A stretch of 64,000 bases of DNA, taken from positions 248,001-312,000 of the forward strand of contig NW_027328878.1 of the NCBI RefSeq assembly GCF_048564905.1, in the 5' to 3' direction. The notes beneath the pieces are model-generated. The model saw only the letters and a list, made by a program, of their open reading frames with translations. It was not told the origin of the DNA and made no database searches. Position 1 is the stretch's first letter, and every line of letters starts with the position of its first letter. This document shows, one piece after another, positions 26,936-37,950 of this stretch. The position numbers and the translations under genes are program-made. The DNA comes from Vicugna pacos (lineage: Eukaryota; Chordata; Mammalia; Artiodactyla; Camelidae).

Positions 26936-27830
26936 AATGAAATACAAAGATTCACACTACTTAACTTTTCACCTCAAATTCTAGGGGAAAACTAAAAGAA
27001 AAAAGAAGATAATTGAATGAATGATAGTAAGGCAAATAAGAGAAACAATTGAAAATATAAAAAAAAAAATACCTTAGTCTTTTTCTTTCAAACATAAAGT
27101 GGACAAAAGTTTAGGTTGGTAAAGAAAATAAAGACTCAATTAAAATTAGAAATAAAAGAGAATATATCACCACTGATATTGTAGAGATGCAAAGCATCAT
27201 AAAAAATTACCACTAGACAACGATTTGAATGACTTACAACAAAAGACAAATTCCCAGTAACTTATGTCTTCCAATACTGAATCAAGAAGAAATAAGAATG
27301 TTAAATAGAGCAAAAGTGTGTAGGAGTAAATCAATAATCCAAACTTCCCAAACAAGAAAAAATTTGCAAGACGACTTTACTGGTGAATTCTGTCATTCAT
27401 TCGAAGAAAATTTTTCACCAATTCTTCCCCAAATCTTCCAAGAATTTGAAGGGTGTGAAAGATTCCAAACAAGTTTTATGATACCAGCTTTATATGCATA
27501 ACAATGATAGAAAGGACATTATATGCAAAATATAGAATATTATCCCTGATGAACATATGTGCCAAAATTCTCAACAAAACACAAGCAAAATGAATTCAAC
27601 AACACATTGAAAATATAATACACATACATGAGTAAAGGGATTTATCCCTGGGTTTAAGGATACTTCAAAATATTGAAATCAATAAAGGTGACATCCCACA
27701 CTAATAGAATGAGAAATAAAACTCACATAATCATCTCAATACGTGCGGAAAGTGCATTGTATATGATGCAACATACTTTTAAGATACTCCCATCAAATTA
27801 AATTAACCCTGTCAGTGGCACGATATCATT
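26936..27830 (+). mobile_element. L1 ORF2 mid-fragment, plus strand (copy A)
   Basis: A second plus-strand ORF2 piece that follows the tail of the previous L1. The 90-residue frame at 27,229-27,501 (includes NQEEIRMLNRAK and DDFTGEFCHSFEENFSPI) matches the linker before RT in L1 ORF2. Both ends are truncated. Equivalent: about 62,336-63,225. Confidence 0.75.
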
Positions 27831-28275
27831 TACACACAAACACAGTGTGGAGAGAAACGAAGCAGTTCTCTGTTTTTGATTCTAAGAAGAAGGCTTTATA
27901 TAGGACATGCACAATGCCTCACATATCATCTAAGTTATAACAATAATAATAATCTTAAGCTATTTATGTCCCCATTCTACTGCAGTAAGCACAGGATGTT
28001 AAATGATCAAGGACTCTTTTAAAGTTCATCACGGAACTTCATTAAGTAGGCCATCTCTTATCCAGCTGGCTGTGCCTTTCTTAGGTTGTCCTCCTCTGAG
28101 TATCTTACCCAGAATAAAATATCCATCCATTCATACTGGATACATTGAGTAGGCCATTTCTTATCCAGCCTGGATATGTGACATTCCTCACAGATTGTTT
28201 ATCAGTTCAGCACATGGGCTTAATCCCTAGAGCCTTCAGACAGGGGCCTAAAAACCCAACATCCCTTGACCGAAA
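27831..28275. repeat. Unclassified repeat-like block (copy A)
   Basis: Less AT-rich than its neighbours and not L1-like. It contains an internal near-repeat: a GTAGGCCATCTCTTATCCAG-type phrase near 28,046 and again near 28,151. It may be part of an old LTR or another interspersed element; I cannot name a family and see no clear paired ends. Equivalent: about 63,226-63,660. Confidence 0.4.
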
Positions 28276-28860
28276 AATGGATGAAGAAAATTTGATGTAT
28301 ATATGCAATTAAATCAATATTTTGCATACCTATCAACAGTTTGCTTGGTGTTCCTTTTTCTCCATAATCTCACCAATATCTATTTGTTTTCTTTTTGATG
28401 AGAGCATTCTGACAAGTGTGAAGTCTTGTCTCATTTTTGGTTTATGACTTTCCTAATAATTTATAACTCTGAACATATTTTAATGTGTCATTTAGCCAAC
28501 TGTATGTTTTCTACAGAAATTTGATTCATGTATATCTATTCAGTTCCTATGGACATTTTTTTAATTGGATTGTTTGCTCTCTTTTGTTGCTGTTGTGGGG
28601 AAAGAGTTTGCCATATATTTTGGATATTAACACCACATTGGAAAATATAACTTGCAAATATAGTCTCCCATTCTGTTTGTTCAGTTTTCATTTTATTGAT
28701 CATTTCTTCTGCAGTGTAAATCTCTTTAGAGTGATACAATCGTATTTTGTTAGGTTTGCTTCTGCTTCCCATGCCAGAGGAGACATATGTAGAATCATAT
28801 TAAGTCCAATGTCAGAGTGTACTTCTTATGTTTTACTCTAGGATTCTTTGTTTTCAGGAT
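28276..28860 (-). mobile_element. L1 ORF2 C-terminal fragment, minus strand
   Basis: Plus-strand text such as CAATTTATTTGTTTTC-like and TTTAATTGGATTGTTTG near 28,560 is the reverse complement of the L1 ORF2 C-terminal region. It joins another minus L1 at about 28,860, where the motif order jumps back towards the L1 3' side, so two insertions are adjacent. The copy B equivalent is cut by the window end. Confidence 0.7.
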
Positions 28861-31340
28861 TTATGTTTTATATACCCAGGAGTGGGATTGCTGGGTCATA
28901 TGAAATGTCTAATTTTACTATGTAAAGGAACTTCCATACTGTTTCCAAAGTGGTTGCATCAATTTTCATTCCCACCAACAGTGTTGGAGAGTCCCATTTT
29001 CTCCACAACCACCCAATTCTTTACAGTTTGTAGACATTTGAATGACAGCCCTTCTCAATAGTGTGAGGTAAAACATTATTTTAAATTTGTCTTACATTTT
29101 TATAATGATTAGCAATGTGAGCATGTTTTTTTTTCCTCTTTGTCATCTGTGTGTATTCTTTAGAGAATTGTCTTCTGCTCATTTTCTGGCTGAGTTGTTT
29201 GTAGACTTCTGAAATGGAGTTGTATGAACAATGTGTGTATTTTAGAAATTAGCCTTTTTTGATTGCATTGTTTCCTAATATTTTCCCTCATTCGGAAATT
29301 CATCTTTTCATTTTGTTTATTTTGCTGTGTAGAAGCATTTAAATTTAATTAGGACTTTTTGTTTATTTTGTTTTTAATATTTTCAGCTTGGGAGAATGAC
29401 ATAAGAAAATTTTGCTACAATTTATGTCTTGTTTTGTTTATGTTAGTTTCCAGGATTTTTATTGTGTCATGTATTATATTCACATATTTAAAGCATTTTG
29501 AGTTTATTTTTGTACAGTGTGAGGGAGTGTTCTAATTTCATAGATTTACATGTAGCTATCTAGCTTTCTCAACATCACTTGCTGAAGACTGTATTTTAGA
29601 CATTGTATATTTTTGTTTCCTTTATCATAGTTTAGTTAACCATAGGTGTGATGTTTTATTTCTGCCTCTGTGTTACATTCCAGTGATATAGATGTTTGGT
29701 TGTTTTCCAGCATTGTGCGGTTTTGATTTCGGTATTTTTGTACTATAGTCTGAAATCTGGGATGGTTATAGGCTTTGCCTCCAACTTTGTTCTTTTTCCT
29801 CAGTGTTTCTTTTGCAGTTCTGGTTCTTTTGCAATTCCATACAAACCATAGGAGTGTTTTTAGTTCTGTGGAAAATATCATGTAGTTTGATCTGAATCAA
29901 TTTATATCTGTAGACATCCTTTGTAGTATGTATATTTTAAAATTATTATTTCCTCTAAACTTAGACCTTGAGATTTTTTTCCATTTCTGGGCATTATATT
30001 CAAATTTCTTTATCAGTGTCCTATTCATTTTATTATGTTGGTTTTTTCATAGGTTTTTCATTTTTTGATCTGATTTCTTATGGATCTTTTAAAATTATGG
30101 ATTATTTCATTGTTTGTGTAAAAAATGTGACAGTTTTTGTATATTAATCATGAATCATGCTGCTTTGCTAAATGTCTTTATTAGATTTAATTGTTTTGGC
30201 TTGAAGAATCTTTAGAGATCACTATATAGATTATCATGTCATCTAAAATAATAACATTTTTACTTCATTCAATCCAACTTGAATAACATTTTTTCTTGTC
30301 CGATTACTGTTGCTAAAACTTCCCATACTGTGTTTAATAAAACTGGTGAAAGTGGGCATCCTTGTCTTATTCCTTAATTTGGCTTTCAGTTATTCACTTT
30401 TGCATATTATGTTGTCTGTGGTCCTGTAATTAATGACTTTAAATATGTTGAAGTATATTTCCTGAATCCTACTTTGCTAAGAGGTTTCTGCTGTTGTTGC
30501 TTTTGTTGTTGTGGTTGTTGTTGTTGCTGTTGTTGCAGTCTTAATGAATAAATGTTGAATTTTATGAAATGCTTTTAATGGATTTATTGGGATGACTATG
30601 TCATTTTCTCTTTTCCTTTTGTTAATGTGGTGTATCAAACTGATTGATTTGTGTATGTTGAACCTCTGTTGTGACTCTGCAATTAATCCAAGTTGATCAT
30701 GGTGTATGATATATTTTAGGTATTGCTGGATTTAGTTTGCTAATAATATTTTGTAGAATTTTTGCTTGTAAATCTATCAAATATAATGGCTTGAAATTCC
30801 CTTTGCCCGTACTTTTTTTGTTGGTTTTGCTATCAGGGTGATGAAAGCCTCATAAAATTAATTTGGGGTTTCCCACATCTTTACTATATTTGAATAGTTT
30901 GAAGAGTATAAGTTCTGCTTTGTGTAATTTTACAGTTCGCCACGGGAGCTGTTAATATCTGCAGTTTTATTCAACAGTTTTTTAAATGCAGATTCTATCT
31001 TTCTTCTTGTAAACAGTTTGTTCAAATAATTTGTTTCTCCTTACCTCTGTCTCTTTCAAGACATTTGTCTATTTCTTCTAATCTGTCCAGTTTATTGGCA
31101 TGTAAGTGTTGACAAAATGATGCTTTTGTATATCTGAGGTAACAATAGCAATTTCTCTTCTTTTCTTTCTTAATTTATTTCTTTGGAGCATCTACCTTTT
31201 CTTCATGATGCACCTGGCTAGAGGTTTATTGAATTACTTATCTCAAAAAGAAAACATAAAACAAAATCTTTGGTTTTATTACTCTTTAGCATAGATTTTT
31301 TTCTCTATAATTTATATTTAAACCTCTAATATTTAGGATA
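28861..31340 (-). mobile_element. L1 ORF2 fragment, minus strand
   Basis: Begins with the L1 C-terminal phrase CCAGGAGTGGGATTGCTGGG (28,878-28,897, reverse complement) and continues backwards through the ORF2 RT region to about 31,340. It contains a GTT/GCT-rich simple stretch at 30,487-30,540. Heavily mutated. It is present once in the window because this is the non-duplicated part. Confidence 0.8.
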
Positions 31341-31671
31341 ATGTTTTTACTGTTTTTCAATTTTTTTAATTGATTTACAGTCATTTTAAAAATTTGTCTC
31401 CAATTCCAGTGTAGAGCACAATTTTTCAGTTACAATGAACATATATACATTTTTTGTCCCATTTTTTCACCTTTGAGCTGCCATAAGAACTTTTATAAAA
31501 TTCCCTATGCTATACAGTAGAATCCTGTTTATCTATTCTACAATTTTGGCCTCCCAGTCTATCTCTTCCAACCCCCCACCCCATGGCAACCAAAACTTTG
31601 TATTCTACTACTGCGGGTCTATTTCTCTTTTGTATTTGTGCTCTTTTTGTTTTGTTTTATTTTGTTTTTAG

Positions 31672-34600
31672 ATTCTACTGATGAGCCATCTCTTATGGTA
31701 TTTTTCTTTCTCTTTCTGGCTTACTTAACTTAGACTGAATTTCTCCAGGAGCATCCATGTTGCTGAAAATCGCTTTATGTTGTCAGTTTATATGGCTGAC
31801 TAGTATTCCATTGTATAAATATACCACCTCTTCTTTATCCAGTCAACTGTTGAAGGACATTTAGGCTGTTTCCATGTCTTGGCTATTGTAATAGTGCTGG
31901 CTATGAACATTGTTTTGCAGGTGTCATCCTGAATTAGGGTTAGTTCTGGATATATGCCCAGGAATGGGATTCCTGGGTCATGTGTTAAGTCTATTCCTAG
32001 GCTTTTGAGGAATCTCCATCTTGTCTTCAACAGTGGCTACAACAAATTGCATTGCCACCACCAGTGAAGGACAGTTCCCTTTTCTCCACAGCCACTCCAA
32101 CATTTTTCATTTGTGGATTTTTGAATGATGGCCATTCTGACTGGTGTAAGGTGATACCTCACTGTAGTTTTGATTTGCATTTCTCTGATTATAAGTGATA
32201 TTGAGCATTTTGTGATGTGCCTTTTGATCATTTGTATGTCTTCCTAGGAGAATCGCTTGTTTAGATTTTCTCCCCATTTTTGGAGTGCGTTGTTCATTTT
32301 CTCTTATTCAGTTGGATGAGCTGCTTATATACTCTGAAGATCAAGCCTTTGTCGGTTTCATATGCAAATTATTTTCCCATTCTGTATGTTGACTTTTTGT
32401 TTTACTTCTGGTTTCTTTACTGTGCAGATGCTTGTACATTTCATTAGGTCTCATTTGTTTTTTCTTGCTTTTATTTCTTCTGTGAGAAAATTTTCGAGAA
32501 TTGTCAGATAATATTTTGCCTATATTTTCCTCAAGGAATTTTATTGTATCTTGTCTTATGTTTAAGTCTTTGAACCATTCTGATTATATTTTTGTGTGTG
32601 GTGTTCTAGCTTTATTGGGAGTGCTCTAGCTTCATTGATTTACATGCTGCTTTCCAGTTTTCACAACACCAGTTGCTGAAGTGTCTGTCTCAAATCCATC
32701 GTATTTTCTTGCCACCTTTGTCGAAGATTAATTGACCAAAAGTTTGTGGGTTTATTTCTGGGCTCTCTATACTGTTCCACTGGCCTATATGTATCTTTTT
32801 CTACCGATTCAGTGCTGTCATGTTGACTGTAGCTCTATATTATTATCTGAACCATTAGCATAAAGAAATGTCACTGATTTTTGAATCTTAATCTTGTAAC
32901 CTGCTACCTTGCTGAATACTTTGATCAGCTTTAGTAGTTTTTGTCCGGATCTTGCAAGGTTTTCTATATATGGTAACATATTACCTGCATATAGTAAGAC
33001 TTTTACCTCTTCCTTTCCAATTTGCATCCCTTTTACTTCTCTGTCTTGTTTGATGGCTGTTGCTAGGTATTCCAAGCCTATCTTGAGTTGGAGTGGAGAT
33101 AGTGTGCATCCTTGTCTTGTCCCAGATTTTAGTGTGAAGGTTTAAATTTCCTCACCATTGATTACTATGCTAGCTGTAGGTTAGTTTTCTATAGCTTTCA
33201 TGATGCTTAGTTACGTTCCCGCTCTGCCCACTTTGATGACGATTTTATCATAAGTGGGTGTTGAATTTTATCAAATGCTTTTCCTGCATCTATTGAGATG
33301 ATCATGTTGTTTTGGTCCTTTCTATTGTTGATATGCTGTATTACATTGTTTGACTTGTATATGTTGAACCACCCCTGTGTCCCAGGCATGATCTCTACTT
33401 AGTCATGAAGTATAATCTTTTTTCTGTGTTTGGATTCTATTTGCTACTATTTTGGTGAGGATTTTGGCTTCTGTGTTCATCAGTGCTATTAGCCTATGAT
33501 TCTCTTGTTTGGTAGTGTCTTTACCTGGTTGTGGTTTCAGGGTGATTGTGGCTTCATAGAATGACTTTGGGAGTATTCCTTCCTTTTCAATCTTCTGGAA
33601 GAGTTTGAGAAGCACTAGTATCAGTTCTTCTTTGTATGTTTTGTAGAATTCCTCATTGCATCCGTCCGGTTCTGGACTGTTATTTGTAGGGAGGTTTTAT
33701 ATTGCTTTTTTTATTTAATTTCTGGTGCTCTGCTTGTTCAAGGGGTAAGTTTCTTCTTGATTCATCCTTGGTGGACAGTATGTGTCCAGAAATTTGTCCG
33801 TTTCCTCTAGGTTATCGAGTTTGTTTCCATAAACTTTTCATAATATTCTCATATGATATTCTTTATTTTTATTTTATTTGTTGTAATTTCTCCTATCTTA
33901 TTTTGCTAATTTTTGCTCTCTCTCTTTTCTTCTTTTTGAGTTTGGACAGAGGATGTTCGATTTTCCTTACTTTTATAAAAAAACAGCTTTTGGATTGGTG
34001 ATATTTTTCCTATGGTTTTGTCAATCTCTATTATATTTATTTCCTCTCCAATATTTATGATTTCCTTCCTTCTGCTGTCTTTTGTTGTTTTTGTTCTTCT
34101 TTTTCTTGTTCATTCTGCTGGTGGGTTCAATTGTTTATTTGTGATTGTTCTTCTTTTATGAGGAAAGCTTTTATCACTATAAACTCCCCTCTCAGCACTT
34201 CTCTGCATGTGTCCCATAAATTTTCTTTGGTTTTGCTTTCATGTTCTTTTGTCTCAAGGAACTTTTCCATTTCAGCTATGATTTCTTCCTTGATGCATTT
34301 GTTTTTCAATAACATATTGTTTAATCTCCATGTTTTACTTTTGTTTCTCTGTTGTTGATTTCTAGCTTCATGGTAATGTGGTCAGTAAAGATGCTTGAGG
34401 TAATTTCTATCTTCTTAAAATTGCTGAGGTTTCTTTTGTTCCCACCTATAACATGAAACCTGGTAAATGTCCCATGTGCACTTGGAAAGAATGTATATCC
34501 TATATTTTTGGGGGTGCAATGCTCTGAAAATATCCACCAAGTGTAATATTTCTATTGTATTATTTAACTTCTCTTTTGCCTCATTTATTTTCTGTCTGGA

Positions 34601-35060
34601 TGATCTGTCTAGTTATGTTAATGCTGCGATGAAATCTCCAACTATATTTAGATTCCCATCACTATCCCCCTTTATATCTGTTAGTAATTACTTTATGTAC
34701 TTAGGTGCTCCTCTATTTGCTGCATATGTACTAACAAGTGTTCTATCCTCATCTTGTATCACTCCTTCAATCATTAAAAATGTTCTTTGTCTTTCTTTAT
34801 GGTCTTTGTTTTAAAGACTGTTTTGTCAGAAATCAGTACTGTGACACCTGCCTTTTTGGCTTTTCCATTTGTATGGAATACCTTTTCCATTCTTTCTCTC
34901 TGAATGTATATGTGTCCTTCTCCCTGAAGTGGATCTCTTGTATGCAGCATATTGAACGTTCTTGTTTTATTATCCAGCCTGCCACTCTATGACTTTGACT
35001 GGAGCATTTAGTCCATTAACATTTATAATAATCGATGATATGTTTGTGTTTATTGCCAAT
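31672..35060 (-). pseudogene. L1 ORF2 (endonuclease and reverse transcriptase), broken
   Basis: The remnant of the L1 polyprotein that nicks target DNA and reverse-transcribes L1 RNA. Pieces in order on the minus strand: endonuclease start SSIIINVNGLNAPV (near 35,050), a linker frame 34,127-34,315, RT frames 33,403-33,615 and 33,207-33,389 (includes [13 protein letters not shown]), the RT active-site region 32,818-33,075, and the C-terminal frame 31,800-32,030 (includes DWIKKRWYIYTMEY). The catalytic F/Y-A-D-D motif reads YAGN at 32,980-32,991, so both catalytic aspartates are lost. Several stops and frameshifts separate these frames. Confidence 0.85.
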
Positions 35061-35099
35061 TTGACCTTATCTTTGTGGTTGACTTGGTATTTCCTCTAT

Positions 35100-36356
35100 G
35101 TTCATTTCAACTTCATTTTATGGTTTGGTCATTTTCCTTTGAAATATCATGGAATTTATTTAGTTTTAGTGACACCCTGATAAGTTTTTGTCTTGTTGTT
35201 ACCCTTTTATATAAGTCTTTTAGACCATTATTATAACTGCTTTTATTAAACTGATAGTAACATGATCTCAAATCCATCCTACCGATAACAAAAAATTTTA
35301 AAAAGAAAGACCAAAAAAAAATTCTATATTTTCCTGCCTCCTTCTCCCTCTCTCAATGATTTGTATGTCTTTTTTTAAAATTTTGTGTTTACTTTATTTA
35401 TAATTCATGAGTTATCACCTTTCCAGCTGTGAGATTCTCATTTCTGTATCATCCTGCTACTTTTCTTTTTAGAGTAGACATTTAAATATTTCTTTTAGCA
35501 TGGGTACAGTGTTACTAAACCCTTGTATCATTTTATTGTCTGTGAAATCCTTTATGTCTCTTTCTACCATAAAGTATAGCCTTTCTGGTTAAATTATCCT
35601 AGGGTATATCATTTTTTTCATTCAATACTTTGAATATATCTTACCACTTCCTTATGTCCTGTAGTATTTGTGTAGTGAAATCAGCTGGGAGCCTTATGGG
35701 GATTCCCTTGTAACTCACTCTTTGCTTTTCCCTTTCTTCCTTCAGGATCGTTTCTTTATCCTTGACTCTGGCCATTTAATTATATGTCTCGGTGTGAATG
35801 TACTTGGGTTCTCCCTGTTTGGGACACTTTGAGCTTCCTGTACATCAATATTTGATTCCTTATATATGTTTGGGAAGTTCTCAGTCATGATTTCTCCAAA
35901 CACCTTTGTAATCCCCTTTGAACATTCCTCCCCTTTGGGAACTTCTATCATGCCAAGTTTGGCATGCTTTATATTATCACATAGGTCCCTTATGCTTTTT
36001 TCACTTGTTTCTCGTTATTTCTCTTGTAGCTCTTCTGAATGGGTGCTTTCTTTTGTACTGTCTTCTAAGTCACTAATTCATTCCTCTGCATTTTCAAGTC
36101 AACTTTGCGACACATTTAGATTTTTCCTTATCTCAGTCAACGAGTTTACCTATTCTACTCGGCTCTTCTTTAAGATTTCATTTCATTTTTGACATATTTT
36201 ATATCTCTAAACACTATCTTTTATTTCCTTCAGTAATTTGATCACTCCTTTTTTAAAATCTTGATCAAGTAGGCTATCAATGTCTATTTCACTGATCATT
36301 TTTTCAGGGGATTTCTCTTGTTCTTTTAATTGTGAATAGTTTCTCTGCTTCTTCAT
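35100..36356 (-). pseudogene. L1 ORF1 (RNA-binding protein), broken
   Basis: ORF1 starts at ATG 36,354-36,356 with a KKQRN and ISEIDIDSLLDQDF-like N-terminus, followed by coiled-coil-type sequence. A 69-residue frame at 35,742-35,951 carries EIMTENFPNI and TPRHII, characteristic of the RNA-binding core of L1 ORF1p. The 3' boundary towards ORF2 is approximate. Stops occur throughout. Copy A equivalent: about 340-1,595. Confidence 0.8.
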
Positions 36357-37950
36357 CTTGCTCCTACCTCTCTGGCACTGTGGTTTATGGAGTAAGAGAT
36401 ATCTAATGTGGTCCTAAGGGAGTTCCTCTACCTAGTGTCTATGTAGTAATACAACTTAGAAAAGAGAAAAAAGAGAGAGAGAGACAAGGAATTTTAAAGA
36501 AGGGGAAATAAACTTTTGAAGACATTGTATAATGCATAATAGAAGAGCAAGTTGAAGCAGGGTGTTGAAAAATAATAGTAATAAAAATATTTTTTAAATA
36601 TTTCAAAGGGTGAATATAGGGGCATGTATAATTGCCAAAGAAGTGAAAATTTTAGGGTAACAGAAAATGGAACAGGTAAAAACAGATTAAAACAACGAGG
36701 TGGTCTGTGTCCTCCTGGAGACTGTGTTCATTTAATGTGAAGTCTTTCTGTATTCATCCTGTTTTGGAAGTTCATCTTCCTGTTTTCAGAGGCCCTCCAC
36801 TGGAGCCCTCAACTGTGCCACTCCCAGTGCCTGTCGGCAAGCAGATCACTCCTACCCCAAACACTGCGTCTGGAGCAGATCTCTTTATTTTGGGCTGGCT
36901 TGTCACTGCCCCGCCTGATACTGCAGTGAGATGTTGCAGGCTGACCAGGCAGGAGTGGGCATCATGCCCTCTCCTAGCACCATGTTCAGGGGCTACATTG
37001 CAGCAGAAAAGCTTGGGGGCCACACGCCCCCTCACTTTACCAGTCACTCTGCTACTCTGTGCGAGTCTACGGTCTGCCTCGTGTTTGCACACCAGAAGTG
37101 GGATCAGGGAAGACTGAGGAACATCCCTGTCCCTGGCCTGGCCCAAAATCCAGCTCCTTGTTTGCCTTGGTGAAGCAAGTTCTCTGAGGAACCAGGACAG
37201 AAGGATCCTAACTGTCTCAGGCTGTAGAGAAGTCTCCGTCAGGACGTTAAGGCTGCTAAGTACTTAATAATGAATGCAGATATTGCCCCTGCTGCTGCCT
37301 GGGTGCAAAGCACCAGAGGGTATGGTGGCTGTGTCTGAGCCCCAGCTCTCTTCACCTAGAAACTTTTGTGCATATTCAGACATGGTTATGCACCCTTCCA
37401 CCCACAGGGCACATCTGACCTGTTGTTTTATAGAGGGCCCAGGTTGTTCTGCCCTATACACCTACAGCAATGACACACAGTCCCCTCCATTCTCCTGGAC
37501 TGTCTCAGTGCAGCCATTCCCAACTTCCACCCAGCTCGTGCAGCATGGACCTGCCCCCAGCTTCCAGGCTGGATCTTGGCCTGGGTGTCTGTGCCTGTTT
37601 AACTTAGTTGTGTCAATCAACTAATAATCTGTACAGATCCAAGCCTTGGAGGCTCCCCCTCCATCCTGCCGAAAACTCAGTTGGAGAGGGGTGACCCAGT
37701 GAATGAACGCCAGTCATCTTTGCATCTCCCTACCTGTGGGACCTGTTCCACTCTGTTTCACCTTTTCTTCTTTCTTTCTTCCTTTTCTCCTACCAGATTT
37801 TATGCATCTTTACCTATTCAAGGGGACAATTTTCTGCAAGATTTCTACAGGTTCTCTGGTTAGCTGAGTGGGTCTATGGATGTGAGTCTTGGCGCATTTG
37901 TGGGAAAGGGTGAATATCGAGCATCCTTCTCCTCCACCATCTTGGCCAAC
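36357..37950 (-). promoter_or_regulatory. L1 5' UTR with GC-rich promoter region
   Basis: The untranslated leader of the minus-strand L1, notably GC-richer between about 36,720 and 37,800 than anything else in copy B. L1 5' UTRs carry an internal RNA polymerase II promoter, and antisense promoters are known in some L1 lineages. Plus-strand open frames here (for example 36,707-37,117) are antisense to the UTR and not genes. The copy A version is 1,596-3,195. Confidence 0.7.

Larger units (their letters stand above)
1..28620 (+). repeat. Tandem amplicon, copy A (start lies off the window)
   Basis: This stretch is collinear and same-strand with about 34,763-64,000. Anchors: the L1 endonuclease start at 301 matches about 35,060; HSFY exon 2 end 17,846 matches 52,564; the HSFY start codon 19,524 matches 54,248; the L1 frame at 27,229 matches 62,622. 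The offset is about 34.72 kb up to about 22,930 and about 35.4 kb beyond it, because copy B gained an L1 there. In two 60-base stretches of HSFY exon 2 I counted 5 and 8 mismatches, so roughly 10% divergence plus many small indels. The left edge is cut by the window. Confidence 0.95.
31346..37950 (-). mobile_element. Near full-length L1, minus strand, inactive
   Basis: About 6.6 kb. In plus coordinates from the left: a T-run (poly-A tail) and 3' UTR (about 31,346-31,670), ORF2 (about 31,672-35,060), ORF1 (about 35,100-36,356), and a GC-richer 5' UTR (36,357-37,950) whose first bases contain the usual L1 start GGCCAAGATGGTGG at about 37,935-37,948. No clear target-site duplication was found. 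It spans the junction of the two amplicon units, and its 5' half is the same ancestral insertion as 1-3,195, so it predates the duplication. The 3' UTR is of the same type as the young L1 at 57,653. Confidence 0.88.

Noticed and set aside
27831-28275. A confident LTR call
   Set aside because: No paired termini, primer site or internal genes could be seen, so it is left unclassified.
36707-37117. 136-codon plus-strand open frame
   Set aside because: It is antisense to the L1 5' UTR, has no recognisable domain, and is interrupted in the copy A equivalent.
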